Notes: generated by a model from the letters alone, not told the origin. Shown: positions 43,052 to 52,601, counted from the first letter of the stretch. The stretch is DNA of 64,000 bases from Methylocella tundrae (GCF_901905185.1 NZ_CABFMQ020000131.1:62001-126000), one strand, 5' to 3'. Made by a program: numbers and translations.

Positions 43052-43537
43052 TTAGCCGATAGGGCCCATCGCCATCACCTCGGGATCGCTTAATCCGTGC
43101 AGCCGATGGGCGGCGGCGTGAGCGAAGCGCATCAGCACCGCGCGACGCGTCGCCGCCGCCAGGCGATGCTCCGGCGCCTCGCGCAAAATCTCCGCGCCAT
43201 ACGCGTCCGCGACAATGAGCCCGGCGTCGGGCGGCATGATCTCGACAGGCACGCTTTCAGGAATGGCGAAATAGAGCCGGTCGCAATGGGCGCGATATTC
43301 GCGCCATTTCATGTCCGCGCGAAAGTCGGCGATCGAGGATTTGATCTCGACGATATGGACGCCGCCGTCCGCCGCCAGCGCGACGATGTCGGCGCGTCTT
43401 CCGGACAATAAAGGAAGCTCGGTGACGGTCGAGAATCTCAGGCGCCGCAACAGACGCCGCGTTCCGCGCGCGACGAACAGCGCGGTCTCGGACTGCCGCC
43501 CATCTTGTGGCGTCAGAGTCTGCATCAACCGTGGCAT
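43052..43537 (-). CDS. mmcB: MmcB family DNA repair protein
   Basis: 161 residues. The core RRADIVALAADGGVHIVEIKSS is a PD-(D/E)xK nuclease motif, followed by KWREYRAHCDRLYFAIPES, which is the hallmark of MmcB (former DUF1052). In Caulobacter the protein belongs to the SOS response and supports translesion synthesis. Length and motifs are standard for the family. No clear LexA box was identified upstream. It is a single gene. Confidence 0.88.
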   Translation of the reverse strand: MPRLMQTLTPQDGRQSETALFVARGTRRLLRRLRFSTVTELPLLSGRRADIVALAADGGVHIVEIKSSIADFRADMKWREYRAHCDRLYFAIPESVPVEIMPPDAGLIVADAYGAEILREAPEHRLAAATRRAVLMRFAHAAAHRLHGLSDPEVMAMGPIG

Positions 43538-43707
43538 TTTGGACGTCGGCTCCGCGTCAAGCGTCGGGCGCTTTGACGAGGCGCCTTGACGCGCGATAGC
43601 ATAGAGGCCGAAGCATGCGCCAGACCGGCGCGCCGTTCAAGGCCCGGGTCTCAATCTCGCCGGCGCCGCGCGCCGTTCGACAGAGGCGCACGGCTCTTCG
43701 CGACGTC

Positions 43708-45546
43708 CTATTGCGCCGGCGGGTTCTTCGACGCGTCGACAATGCTGACGCGGTTCAAAGCCTGCGCCTGTTCGCTTGTCGCGGGTCCTTTGGTGAAATG
43801 AGCGGAGTCGAGCATGCTCGACGCGGCGCTGAACGCCATCTTGTAGCCGGCCAAAGGCATCGCGGAGAGAGCGTCCGGGATGATGCGGGCGGCCTGGCGC
43901 AGGCCCGTTATGGCCTGGCCCAACACCGACTGGGGCGGCGTTTCCGCCGTCGGCGCTTCGCTGGTCAGCTCGTTGTAATTCGATCGGTCGAGCCGCGCCG
44001 ATATGATTTCAGGCGCTTTGTCGTCCCTCGAGAGCGTCCTGCGCGGCCTTGGCGCGGTGTCGGGGCTGGCGGCGTAGCCAAGCACTGACGAGGGAAGACC
44101 CGGCTGGTCTTTTGGTCCGCGTGTGATGACGACGGGCAGGCTCGCCGCCCGCGCGAGCGGGGAGATCGCGTCGGGCTTCGCGGCTGTTTTGGCGGCCGCG
44201 GCCGCGCCCGCGTCCTGGCTGGTCTGAGGCGCGAGAGAAGCGACGCGAAGCAGCGCCTCCGGCCGGCTCGGAGGCGTCGGAACGTCGGCATAGGCGACGA
44301 GGTCCATCGGGCGAGAGGGCGGCAGCGGCGCCTCTGCGACGATTGTCTTTTCGGCCTTGTCCTTCTTGAGATCCTTCGCCGGCGCGCCGGCGTCCTGATC
44401 GGCGGCGGCGTCCTTCTCCCGGGGGACTGGCGTCGGAACCGGCGCTGGCGAAGGCTCCGGAGCGCGGGCGGCTGGCTGTGCGAGAGCCGCGACCTGCGTT
44501 GCATTCGCGGGCGCCGCCGGTTTCGCATCGGGCGGATTGCTAGCGGCGATCGCGGCCAACGCGGGAGCATCCTTCGCGGCGGCGCGCGCGGCGCGGCGCT
44601 CGGCTGCGGTCATCCGGGCGGGTGGCGAACTGGCGGCGGCGCCAGCTCCGTCGAGCGAAGCGACCTGTGTCGGGCCACGGCCAGGCGCGGCCTCGCGGCG
44701 GGCGATGGCCTCTTCTTCGCGATCATGATTGCCGAAGAGCCAGGCGAACAATCCGCCGCCGCCGCCTTGAGGCTGTGGAACATCGCTTGCGACGCCGCCG
44801 CGCGCGGTAATCTCGGCGCGGGCTTCTTCATAGCGCGGCAGCGCGCGGCCGTCGGCCGCGAGATCGACCGACTTGCCGTCCGGGAAGATGCGGGCGAGCT
44901 GTTCATAGCTCATGCGCGGCCAGTAGCGGACATTGCCGACGTCGAGATGAACGAAATTCTCTCTCGGATAATAGCCGACGCCGCCCCTTTGCAGACGCAT
45001 GCCGATTTCGCGGATTTGCTCCATCGACATGCCGGGCATGGTGGTGTCCATCGCCTTGCCGAGGATATGCTGCGAATATTCGGCGACTGCGTGAGACCTC
45101 GCGCGCAACATCGCATTGGTCTCGGGAGAGCGATAGGCGGAATAGACGACGACCGGCTGTGTTGCGCCGGCGGTCCGATAGACCTCCCAGATCACGTCGA
45201 ACAGACGCGGATCCATGTGAGTCTCGTCATTGTTGCGCCAGTCGCGCAGGAAATGATTGAGTTGTGCGAGGACGGCCGGATCATAAGATCCGTTGACTCG
45301 GAATGTCGCCTGGATGGATTCGCCGGTATGCGAATGATAAAGATTGAGCGTGCGGGTGTCGCCGTTGGCGACCGCCGTCTCGGTCGAGGAGCTTACGAAG
45401 AAGCTGCTCAGCAATGTGGCGACGTAAACCGCGGCGGCTCGGCGCGCCTGTTTTCCGAGAGTGATGCGGGGGCGGGCTAGACGCAATTGTGACTCTCGCA
45501 ATGGCCGGATGGACGGGGCGAACCCGTCTTCAGATGATGTTCGCAT
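43708..45546 (-). CDS. YcbK/DUF882 M15-type peptidase-like protein with long tail
   Basis: 612 residues. An N-terminal signal/membrane segment (RRAAAVYVATLLSSFFVSS, about 36-54) is followed by the DUF882 domain (about 65-245), in which EYSQHILGKAMD matches the SxHxxGxAxD zinc motif and NFVHLDVG the HxDxG motif of M15 peptidases that cut peptidoglycan cross-links. The remaining 360 residues are Ala/Pro-rich, low complexity and repetitive, and probably unstructured. The enzyme should act in the periplasm on the cell wall. Confidence 0.82.
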   Translation of the reverse strand: MRTSSEDGFAPSIRPLRESQLRLARPRITLGKQARRAAAVYVATLLSSFFVSSSTETAVANGDTRTLNLYHSHTGESIQATFRVNGSYDPAVLAQLNHFLRDWRNNDETHMDPRLFDVIWEVYRTAGATQPVVVYSAYRSPETNAMLRARSHAVAEYSQHILGKAMDTTMPGMSMEQIREIGMRLQRGGVGYYPRENFVHLDVGNVRYWPRMSYEQLARIFPDGKSVDLAADGRALPRYEEARAEITARGGVASDVPQPQGGGGGLFAWLFGNHDREEEAIARREAAPGRGPTQVASLDGAGAAASSPPARMTAAERRAARAAAKDAPALAAIAASNPPDAKPAAPANATQVAALAQPAARAPEPSPAPVPTPVPREKDAAADQDAGAPAKDLKKDKAEKTIVAEAPLPPSRPMDLVAYADVPTPPSRPEALLRVASLAPQTSQDAGAAAAAKTAAKPDAISPLARAASLPVVITRGPKDQPGLPSSVLGYAASPDTAPRPRRTLSRDDKAPEIISARLDRSNYNELTSEAPTAETPPQSVLGQAITGLRQAARIIPDALSAMPLAGYKMAFSAASSMLDSAHFTKGPATSEQAQALNRVSIVDASKNPPAQ

Positions 45547-45742
45547 TCATTAAACTTGAACCGTTAATGCCGCGTAGCATTGCGTAACATCTTGTGACAG
45601 GCGCTCCGCAAAACGACCTTGACGAATCTATGCGGCAAACCAAGGCTGTAGGTTAAGTCTTTGAATGTGGCGAGCGTGTGTCGCCCCCAGGGAATCGTCT
45701 TGGCGCTTTCCTTTCCTCAGTGAATTCAAGGAGATAAAAGAC

Positions 45743-46918
45743 TCAGGCGGCAAGGTCTGCGACGACGGCGTCGAGCACTGGAAAACCTTCCGCGCTGACC
45801 CTTACGCGACCCTGATGCGTATATTCCACCATGCCCTCGGCGATCAGCGAAGCGAGCCGTCGCGGGTCGAGGCCGTGGCCCGACATCGCCTCGAAGCGCC
45901 GGATTTCGATCCCCTCCGCAAGGCGAAGGCCCATCAGCAGGAATTCATCGCCCTGTTCCTCGGGCGATAGAGGCGCGTCCTCGCAAAGCCCATTGCCATT
46001 GGCCTCGACGGCGGCGAGCCATTTTTCGGGATCGCGCTCGCAGGCCTGCGCATGGCGCCCAGTCGCGGCGAGGATGCGGCCATGAGCGCCCGGACCAACC
46101 CCGGCATATTCGCCGTAGCGCCAGTAGATGAGATTATGCCGGCTCTCCGCGCCAGGGCGCGCATGATTGGAAATCTCATAAGCGGGAAGTCCGGCCTCGT
46201 TCATGATGTCCTGCGTCGCGTCCCAGAAATCGCGCCCAAGGTCTGCGTCGGGAACCGCAAGTTTGCCAGCCTCGCGCAGCCGCTCGAACATGGTGCCGGG
46301 TTCGATCGTCAACTGGTAGAGCGAAAGATGATCGCGCGCATAGGGCAGGGCGGCCTCAAGTTCGCGGCGCCAGTCCTCAACGCTCTGGCCGGGCCTCGCG
46401 TAAATCAGGTCGAAGGAGAAGCGGTCGAAGATCGAAGCGGCGAGCGCGACCGCGGTCATGGCGTCCGCGCTGGTGTGCGTGCGCCCGAGCGCTTTCAGAT
46501 CCGCGTCGTTCAGCGCCTGAACGCCTAGCGAGACTCGATTGACGCCGGCGGCGCGATAGCCGCGAAAGCGCTCGGCTTCGACGCTTGTCGGATTGGCCTC
46601 AAGGGTGATTTCCGCCTTCGTGTCTATCAGCCAATGGCGGGCCACGGCGTCGAGAATCGCGGCGACCGTCGATGGCTTCATCAGCGACGGCGTGCCCCCA
46701 CCAAAGAAGATCGAGGAGACCGCGCGGCCAGGCGTCAGAGCGGCCCGGTGGGCGAGTTCGGTCTCGAAGGCGGCGACGAAGCGCGCCTCGTCGATCGGCT
46801 GCTGCCGGACATGGCTGTTGAAATCGCAATAGGGGCATTTCGACAGGCAGAACGGCCAATGCACATAGACGCCGAAGCCGGGATCCTCGCCCTTCGGGGA
46901 TAGATCAGTCATGCTCAT
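45743..46918 (-). CDS. hemW: Radical SAM heme chaperone HemW
   Basis: 391 residues. The radical SAM cluster motif CLSKCPYC places Cys at 24, 28 and 31 in the HemW CxxxCxxC arrangement; IFFGGGTPSLM follows. The HemW C-terminal domain (GDEFLLMGLRLAEGIEI) is present, and an extra Phe after the cluster (YCDF) is typical of HemW rather than HemN. It binds and delivers heme to membrane cytochromes. In many Rhizobiales it follows rdgB; here rdgB lies 2 kb away, separated by two genes and a repeat. Confidence 0.9.
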   Translation of the reverse strand: MSMTDLSPKGEDPGFGVYVHWPFCLSKCPYCDFNSHVRQQPIDEARFVAAFETELAHRAALTPGRAVSSIFFGGGTPSLMKPSTVAAILDAVARHWLIDTKAEITLEANPTSVEAERFRGYRAAGVNRVSLGVQALNDADLKALGRTHTSADAMTAVALAASIFDRFSFDLIYARPGQSVEDWRRELEAALPYARDHLSLYQLTIEPGTMFERLREAGKLAVPDADLGRDFWDATQDIMNEAGLPAYEISNHARPGAESRHNLIYWRYGEYAGVGPGAHGRILAATGRHAQACERDPEKWLAAVEANGNGLCEDAPLSPEEQGDEFLLMGLRLAEGIEIRRFEAMSGHGLDPRRLASLIAEGMVEYTHQGRVRVSAEGFPVLDAVVADLAA

Positions 46919-47159
46919 CCGGGGTCACGCTCTTTCGGCGGCTGGTTGCGCCATGATGTGCGCGAAGCCGCGCCTTAATTACGGCCACACTCGTCGCTAG
47001 GTCTTGGGCCATGAAGCCGTCCATTTTGGCGCAGACTTCATGCGTTTGGCTACACATTTCAGATTTCCGCCGGCCGATTAAGAGTGCGTTCACTACGTTT
47101 AATTACCTTGGATGCAAAGAGATTTGCGTAAGCGTCGAATTTGCGAAAATGGGTGAACA

Positions 47160-48065
47160 TTGAGTTATCTCGATCCCCCGCCTATGCCGGCGCCGGTCGT
47201 CGTCATGAAAGACGTCGGCGGCTACGTAAACCAATATCAGAGCCAGACCGAACTCTATCGGGCGACGGACCGCGAAGTCCGGCTGCATGAGTGCCGCTCG
47301 GCCTGCACGCTGGCGCTCAGCCTTCCGAACGTCTGCGTCTATCCTGATAGCACGCTGAAATTTCATCTTGCTTACGATCCGCGCAATCATGAGAGCAATT
47401 ATGATGTGTCGCAGCAGCTCTTCAATTCCTATCCGCCGGCGGTGCGCGAGAAGCTCGGCCCTCTGACCCGGCAGTACAAGGTTTTGCGCGGCAGCGAACT
47501 GATCGCGCTCGGCGTTCGCAATTGTAACGCGCCGCGCCCTGGTGAGCCGCAGATCATGGTCGCCTCGAACGGGCAGCGCAAAGCCGCGCCTGCCGCGCTT
47601 GTCGCCGATGCGCGGACGCCAGCGGGCCCGCAGGCGTCGATGTTCGGCGGGCTGATGCGCAATGTCGCATCTGTCTTTGGCGCGTTTGGCGGCAAGTCCG
47701 AGCCGCAGCAGGCTCGCATCCAGATGGCGCGGGTCACGCCCGGCAAGCCGCCATCCTTTGAACAGCTCTCAACCGATGCGCCGCTACCGCCGCCGCGTCC
47801 TGTCGGGATCGCCACGCCAGCTGAGGACAGAGGCGAGGCCGCTGGCGCGCGCCTCGCGCCAAACGCAGCCGGCGTCGAAGCCGCGGATGAGATCGGATCG
47901 GCGGCTCGGCCTGTCGAGAGCGACGCGCCGCCCCCGTCAAGAGCGGGCGCGATGGAGATCACTTACGCTTACGGGATGGCGCGCGTGACTTTGCCGAAGG
48001 TTATTGGCGGCGCACAGAAAATACTACCGGCGCGCTTTGTCGCTTACGCGGAACTGGCTCGCTAG
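47160..48065 (+). CDS. ClpP/crotonase-like hypothetical protein
   Basis: 301 residues if started at TTG 47160, which directly follows an in-frame TGA; an ATG at 47184 gives 293. The region VVVMKDVGGYVNQYQSQTEL, then LHECRSACTLALSLPNVCVYP and LKFHLAYDP, resembles the ClpP-like serine hydrolase fold in small exported alphaproteobacterial proteins, with Ser in CRSAC as possible nucleophile and His in FHLAYD. No signal peptide is visible, so the 5' end may be missing. The C-terminal 130 residues are Pro/Ala-rich. Confidence 0.5.
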   Translation: MSYLDPPPMPAPVVVMKDVGGYVNQYQSQTELYRATDREVRLHECRSACTLALSLPNVCVYPDSTLKFHLAYDPRNHESNYDVSQQLFNSYPPAVREKLGPLTRQYKVLRGSELIALGVRNCNAPRPGEPQIMVASNGQRKAAPAALVADARTPAGPQASMFGGLMRNVASVFGAFGGKSEPQQARIQMARVTPGKPPSFEQLSTDAPLPPPRPVGIATPAEDRGEAAGARLAPNAAGVEAADEIGSAARPVESDAPPPSRAGAMEITYAYGMARVTLPKVIGGAQKILPARFVAYAELAR

Positions 48066-48200
48066 AGGATATTCCGATCAGATCGGTTCGATCTGATCGA
48101 CACGAATATGCTCAAGCTTTTGAGTCTGGAGCGAAGCGCTTGGTTTTCTCGGAAGAAACGTCAGCCGCGCGACCGCCTGAACGCATTCTGCTCTGGCGCC
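48066..48200. repeat. Dispersed palindromic repeat, copy 2 (inverted)
   Basis: The sequence GGATATTCCGATCAGATCGG, then TTCGATCTGATCGACACGAATATGCTCAAGC and TTTTGAGTCTGGAGC, and finally GAACGCATTCTGCTCTGG near 48179, is the reverse complement of blocks in 42830-43046 with a few changes. It starts immediately behind the stop at 48065. The two copies face each other across the mmcB-hemW block. Confidence 0.7.
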
Positions 48201-48265
48201 GTTGCGTCGCCGCCAGAGCGTGCGCCGCATCATCTCGCGCGTGGCGCTCTTCGGGCGGCGATTCT

Positions 48266-48574
48266 CTAAATGGACCGGGAAAGGCGCGGCGCGGCTCCGG
48301 CGGGGATGCGCCGGCTGGGCTTGCGCTCGACGACCACGGTGCGCGGCGTGCGGCCGCTCGAGGTTACGATCTGTTCGGCTTTGCGCGGCGGCGCGCTCTT
48401 CAGCAATTCGGCGCGCACCTCGGCGACGGGCATGTCCATCAGCGCGGCGGCGATCTCGACCTGCTCCAGCAATTGGTCGGTCAATCCCTGCGCGGCGAGG
48501 ATGGCCTCCTTCAGCGTCGGCGGGTCGTGGCGGACCCGGCGCGTTCCATATTTGGTATTCCAGACGGCGGACAT
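48266..48574 (-). CDS. Small conserved Rhizobiales protein
   Basis: 102 residues from ATG 48574 (a longer frame to 48613 is open). It begins AVWNTKYGTRRVRHDPPTL and continues EAILAAQGLTDQLLEQVEIAAALMDMP, followed by a basic tail with TVVVERK. This is a protein I recognise as conserved in Rhizobiales without a known function. It is soluble and helical. It precedes the rdgB-rph pair on the same strand but is separated from it by 114 bases. Confidence 0.65.
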   Translation of the reverse strand: MSAVWNTKYGTRRVRHDPPTLKEAILAAQGLTDQLLEQVEIAAALMDMPVAEVRAELLKSAPPRKAEQIVTSSGRTPRTVVVERKPSRRIPAGAAPRLSRSI

Positions 48575-48722
48575 CGCGCGCTTTCCCTGCAAATGCAACC
48601 CATTATATTGCACTGCAATATGATATTGCGCGAGGCGGGGTAAATCAAGTCCTCCGGCCGAGGTTTTCGCGAATTTGGCCGTTTTGACGCATCTTCCAGC
48701 CGGTCTCGGAAAGCGCTAAGCG

Positions 48723-49352
48723 CTAAGCGCCGAAGCAGCCCCGTGCAAAAGCCTGGAAGGCGCGCGCCCGGTGAGACAAGGCCGGCGACCCGTCCGGCGG
48801 AATCGCCTGCTTTTCTTCCAGCGTCATCTCGCCGAAGGTCTTGGTCAGATCTTCCGGCAGAAAGATCGGATCATAGCCAAACACCAGCGAGCCGCGCGCC
48901 GGAAAGACCAGTTCGCCGTCGACCCGTCCCTCAAAACTCCGGGTTTCGCCGTCTGGAAAGGCGAGTGTGAGCACGCAGATGAAATGCGCCTTGAACGGCG
49001 GCGCGGCGCCGGCCGATCGCAGCGCCTCCTCGACCTTCGCCCTTGCGACGCCGAAATCACGCGTCGGACCCGCCCAGCGCGCGGAATAAATCCCCGGCTC
49101 GCCCCCCAGCGCCTCGACGCAAAGCCCTGAATCGTCGGCGAGAGAGGGGCAATCGGCGCCCGCGGCGGCGGCGATCGCCTTCAGCTGCGAATTGGCGAGG
49201 AATGTCGATCCGGTTTCTTCCGGCTCCGGCAACCCAAGTTCGCCGGCCGAGACGGCCTTGACGCCGTAATGGTCGAGCAACTCGCGCATTTCCGCGAGCT
49301 TGCCTTCATTATGGGTCGCGATGACCAGTCTTCCATTGAGGCTGCGCGGCAT
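48723..49352 (-). CDS. rdgB: Non-canonical purine NTP pyrophosphatase (RdgB/HAM1)
   Basis: 209 residues. The nucleotide-binding motif THNEGK (residues 13-18), the LADDSGLCVEALGG block, the SARWAG block and the FGYDPIF/SHRARAF end are all present. It hydrolyses dITP, ITP and XTP to monophosphates, keeping deaminated purines out of DNA and RNA. Its ATG at 49352 directly adjoins the stop of rph (49353), so the two form an operon, an arrangement conserved in alphaproteobacteria. Confidence 0.93.
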   Translation of the reverse strand: MPRSLNGRLVIATHNEGKLAEMRELLDHYGVKAVSAGELGLPEPEETGSTFLANSQLKAIAAAAGADCPSLADDSGLCVEALGGEPGIYSARWAGPTRDFGVARAKVEEALRSAGAAPPFKAHFICVLTLAFPDGETRSFEGRVDGELVFPARGSLVFGYDPIFLPEDLTKTFGEMTLEEKQAIPPDGSPALSHRARAFQAFARGCFGA

Positions 49353-50066
49353 TCAGGCGACTGCGCACTTTTGCAGCTCGATGAGCTTCGAAACGCCGCC
49401 GCGCGCCAGCGTCAGCATGGAGTTCAACTGCGTTTCGGTGAATACGGCTGCTTCGGCCGTCGCCTGCACCTCGACAAGGGAGCCGGCGCCGGTCAAGACG
49501 AAATTGGCGTCGGTTTCGGCGGCGGAATCCTCGGCGTAGTCGAGGTCCAGGACAGCCTCGCCGTTAGAGACGCCGCAGGAAATCGCCGCGACATGATCAC
49601 GCAAGGGAAACTCCTTGATGATCGAGCGTCCATGCATCCATTTCAGGCAATCATGCAGCGCGACCCAGGCGCCCGTGATCGAGGCCGTCCGCGTGCCGCC
49701 GTCAGCCTGCAGCACGTCGCAGTCGAGCGTGATCTGGCGTTCGCCGAGGGCCTGCAGATTGGTCACTGCGCGCAGGCTGCGGCCGATGAGGCGCTGGATC
49801 TCCTGCGTCCGCCCCGACTGCTTGCCGGTGGTCGATTCCCGGCGCGTGCGCGTATGTGTCGCGCGCGGCAGCATGGCGTATTCGGCGGTGACCCAGCCGC
49901 GTCCCTGACCCCGTAGCCACGCCGGCGGCTTATCCTCCAGCGAGGCTGTGCAGAGCACATGCGTCGAGCCGAATTTGATCAGGCAGGAGCCTTCGGCATA
50001 GCGCGCGACATTGCGTTCGATCGTGACTGGCCGCAATTCGTCGGCGGCGCGTTGAGACGGACGCAT
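49353..50066 (-). CDS. rph: Ribonuclease PH
   Basis: 237 residues from ATG 50066. Typical blocks are [15 protein letters not shown] near the start, [25 protein letters not shown] and [18 protein letters not shown]. This phosphorolytic exonuclease trims tRNA 3' ends. All conserved phosphate- and RNA-binding Arg-rich segments are present and the length is normal. It is the first gene of the rph-rdgB unit. The hrcA gene, often divergent from rph, is not next to it here. Confidence 0.93.
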   Translation of the reverse strand: MRPSQRAADELRPVTIERNVARYAEGSCLIKFGSTHVLCTASLEDKPPAWLRGQGRGWVTAEYAMLPRATHTRTRRESTTGKQSGRTQEIQRLIGRSLRAVTNLQALGERQITLDCDVLQADGGTRTASITGAWVALHDCLKWMHGRSIIKEFPLRDHVAAISCGVSNGEAVLDLDYAEDSAAETDANFVLTGAGSLVEVQATAEAAVFTETQLNSMLTLARGGVSKLIELQKCAVA

Positions 50067-50210
50067 CAAAAACCCTCTTTTGAGTGAGGCGCATCTCTAG
50101 TGGGTCGTCCACAAATGCGCAACTGCGGCGGGTGGGACCTCTGTTCAATTTATCCGCGCGGCTGTATTGGAGGCTAAAAAGGGCAGGCAGGGAACCTCAA
50201 AGGAGCGAAA

Positions 50211-50570
50211 ATGCGCCGTCTCACGCTTGCAGCCGCGTCGCTGCTGGTCTTCGCTGCGGCGTTCGCAGACGCGCCCGCGCGCGCCGCCGGCAAGCCGACG
50301 CGGTTTTGGAACCTTACCTCATCGACCGTGACGGAGTTGCGCCTCGCGCCCGCTGGCACGCAGGAGTTTGGCGAAAACCAGTGTCTGAACGATAAGGACG
50401 CCGAGGTCGAGCATGACGAGCGGCTGAAGGTCACGGGTGTCGGGACGGGCCAGTATGACGCCCGGATCGGCTTTCCGGACGGGCGCGTTTGCGCCGCCAA
50501 AAACCTGCCGGTCGAGGCGGGGCAGGTGTTTTCTGTCGAGGACAAGGATCTGGTCGACTGCTCGAAGTGA
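50211..50570 (+). CDS. Small exported hypothetical protein
   Basis: 119 residues with a clear signal peptide (RRLTLAAASLLVFAAAF, cleavage near ARAAG about residue 27). It is preceded by AAAGGAGCG. The mature protein has FWNLTSSTVTELRLAPAGT, KVTGVGTGQYDARIGFPDG and a final DLVDCSK; two or three Cys could form a disulfide. The fold resembles small periplasmic beta-sandwich proteins. I know relatives as hypotheticals in Rhizobiales. It is divergent from rph. Confidence 0.65.
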   Translation: MRRLTLAAASLLVFAAAFADAPARAAGKPTRFWNLTSSTVTELRLAPAGTQEFGENQCLNDKDAEVEHDERLKVTGVGTGQYDARIGFPDGRVCAAKNLPVEAGQVFSVEDKDLVDCSK

Positions 50571-50584
50571 GGGGGGCGGGCGCG

Positions 50585-50836
50585 TCACCCCTTCCGCGGC
50601 GGCAGATTTTGTTGATCGCGCGGCGCCTCGATCACTTTCGTTGGCCGCGCGCGCCCGCCGAAAGCGGAAGCCGCCGCCATAAAGCCCTCCATGCGGCCTT
50701 CGAGCGCCGCCAGCCTTTTGTCGATCTCGACGACGCTGAGGGCGAGTTGCTCGACCTTCTTGGCTTGGCCGCTGATGCGCTCCTCGAGCAGCATCGCCGT
50801 TTTGAGGGCCTTCAGCGCATCGCCAACGGCGCTCAC
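50585..50836 (-). CDS. Small coiled-coil protein
   Basis: 83 residues. The segment EERISGQAKKVEQLALSVVEIDKRLAALEGRMEGF is a heptad-patterned coiled coil. The tail is basic and Pro-rich. Its ATG overlaps the stop of the ribbon-helix-helix gene by 4 bases. It may partner that protein. No family is recognised. Confidence 0.5.
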   Translation of the reverse strand: MSAVGDALKALKTAMLLEERISGQAKKVEQLALSVVEIDKRLAALEGRMEGFMAAASAFGGRARPTKVIEAPRDQQNLPPRKG

Positions 50837-51108
50837 TTCGCCGCGCGTCCAAAATACGCCAGCGCCGCGTCGAGAGCGGCGTCGGTGCGGTCAAGCTGCG
50901 CCAGCGTCGCGGCGTGAATGTCGGCGAAGCCGTCGGCAAGGGCGCGCAGCTCCGCCAGCGCCTCTTCGTCGGCGGGCTCATAGGCCAGCGCCGCGCGGCG
51001 GACGAATTCCGCCGTCGAAATCTTGCCGGCCTTTGCGGCCTTGCGTTCGACGAGCTCCTTGTCCCGCGCCGTGATGGGAACGATCAGCCGCTGACTGGCC
51101 AGACTCAT
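50833..51108 (-). CDS. Ribbon-helix-helix-like DNA-binding protein
   Basis: 91 residues from ATG 51108 (an ATG at 51120 is also in frame). The N-terminal RLIVPITARDKELVERKAAKAGKISTAEFVRRAALAYE has the strand-helix-helix shape of ribbon-helix-helix proteins of the antitoxin/mobilisation type. The C-terminus is an amphipathic helical stretch. It is coupled to a small coiled-coil gene. The pair could be a two-gene regulatory or partner unit, but a toxin is not evident. Confidence 0.6.
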   Translation of the reverse strand: MSLASQRLIVPITARDKELVERKAAKAGKISTAEFVRRAALAYEPADEEALAELRALADGFADIHAATLAQLDRTDAALDAALAYFGRAAK

Positions 51109-51180
51109 TGCCGCCTCCAATGTTAGACATGATCATATACATGATCCTGCGCGGAGCGGCAATGGCGTTAGGCGATCGGC

Positions 51181-51729
51181 TCAATGCCCTTCAAAACTCA
51201 TCAAGGTCCGCACCGGCACGCCGAGCGCCCTGATCTTGTCGGCTCCGCCAAGGTCCGGCAGATCGATCACGAAACAGGCGGCGACGACGTCGGCGCCGAT
51301 CTTCTTCAGGAGGCCGACCGCGCCCGTCGCCGTGCCCCCCGTAGCGATGAGGTCGTCAACGAGAATGACGCGCTCCCCGGCGACCACGGCGTCATCATGG
51401 ATTTCCATCTCGTCCAGCCCATATTCCAGCGAATAGGCGATCGAGACCTTGGTATGCGGCAGCTTTCCCTTCTTGCGGATCGGCACGAAGCCGGCTGAAA
51501 GCTGATGTGCGACAGCGCCGCCGAGGATGAAGCCGCGCGCTTCCATCCCTGCGACCTTGTCGATTTTGGCGCCTGACCAGGGCTGCACCAATTCGTCGAT
51601 GGCGCGACGAAAAGCGCGCGCGTCGCCAAGCAGCGTCGTGATGTCGCGAAACAGAATGCCGGGCTTTGGATAGTCGGGAATGGTGCGGATCGCGGCCTTG
51701 AGGTCGTATGTCTTGTCGTTCAAGGTCAT
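51181..51729 (-). CDS. apt: Adenine phosphoribosyltransferase
   Basis: 182 residues. The PRPP-binding motif [17 protein letters not shown] (about residues 116-132) and [20 protein letters not shown] and PIRKKGKLP blocks identify Apt, which converts adenine and PRPP to AMP. The ATG at 51729 overlaps the stop of the MTA phosphorylase gene (ATGA). The partnership makes sense: the phosphorylase frees adenine from methylthioadenosine and Apt recycles it. Confidence 0.94.
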   Translation of the reverse strand: MTLNDKTYDLKAAIRTIPDYPKPGILFRDITTLLGDARAFRRAIDELVQPWSGAKIDKVAGMEARGFILGGAVAHQLSAGFVPIRKKGKLPHTKVSIAYSLEYGLDEMEIHDDAVVAGERVILVDDLIATGGTATGAVGLLKKIGADVVAACFVIDLPDLGGADKIRALGVPVRTLMSFEGH

Positions 51730-52601
51730 GACTGATGGATCCGCCGCATGATCGCCTCTAGTTTCTTCATGAGAACAGGGTCGCGCGCCGATGGCGCAGT
51801 CAGAATCGCATTATCGAGGGCGCGGTCCGAGCCGACCGGGCAGGCCTCATGCTCGGCCGGAAAATCATGCAACATGCGAGCCAGAAGGCGCGCGGCATTG
51901 CCCGAGTTGGCGTTGACGATTTTGATCACTGAGGCGACGTCGACGTCGTCGTGGTCCGGGTGCCAGCAATCATAATCGGTGACCATCGCGACTGTCGCAT
52001 AGGATATTTCGGCCTCGCGCGCGAGTTTTGCCTCCGGCATCGCCGTCATGCCGATGACGTCATAGCCCGCCGCCTTATAGCTTCGCGATTCGGCGAGCGA
52101 GGAAAACTGCGGCCCCTCCATGCAGACATAGGTTCCGCCGGTGAGGCAGGGGATGGCCTCAGCCTGCGCGGCCAGGGCGATGCGCGCCTGCAGCGCCGGC
52201 GCGATGGGATGCGCCATTGAGACATGAGCGACGCAGCCATTGCCGAAGAACGAGCTTTGCCGCGCAAAGGTCCGGTCGACGAACTGGTCGATAAGGACGA
52301 ACAGGCCGGGATAAAGCTCCTCCTTGAAAGAGCCGCAGGCCGATACGGAAACAATGTCGGTGACGCCGGCGCGTTTCAACGCGTCGATATTGGCGCGGTA
52401 ATTGATGCCGGAGGGCGACAGGACATGGCCGCGCCCGTGGCGGGGCAAAAAAACCGCCTCCGTCGCGCCGATCCGGCCAAAATGCAGCGCATCCGACGGC
52501 TCGCCCCAGGGCGTTGTGACGCGCTCCTCGCGGATGTCTTCGAGGCCCGGCAGGTGATAGACGCCTGATCCGCCGATAATGCCTATGATCGCTTTGGCCA
52601 T
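51726..52601 (-). CDS. mtnP: S-methyl-5'-thioadenosine phosphorylase
   Basis: 291 residues. Markers are [13 protein letters not shown] at the start, [41 protein letters not shown] and MVTDYDCWH. The presence of GMTAMPEA and an Asp-Tyr-Asp motif points to the MTA/inosine phosphorylase subgroup. It splits methylthioadenosine from polyamine or homoserine-lactone synthesis into adenine and methylthioribose-1-phosphate. It is translationally coupled to apt. Confidence 0.92.
   Translation of the reverse strand: MAKAIIGIIGGSGVYHLPGLEDIREERVTTPWGEPSDALHFGRIGATEAVFLPRHGRGHVLSPSGINYRANIDALKRAGVTDIVSVSACGSFKEELYPGLFVLIDQFVDRTFARQSSFFGNGCVAHVSMAHPIAPALQARIALAAQAEAIPCLTGGTYVCMEGPQFSSLAESRSYKAAGYDVIGMTAMPEAKLAREAEISYATVAMVTDYDCWHPDHDDVDVASVIKIVNANSGNAARLLARMLHDFPAEHEACPVGSDRALDNAILTAPSARDPVLMKKLEAIMRRIHQS

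Noticed and set aside
46905-47093. 62-residue minus-strand ORF upstream of hemW
   Set aside because: It overlaps the hemW start by 14 bases and has no recognisable features; coding status cannot be supported.
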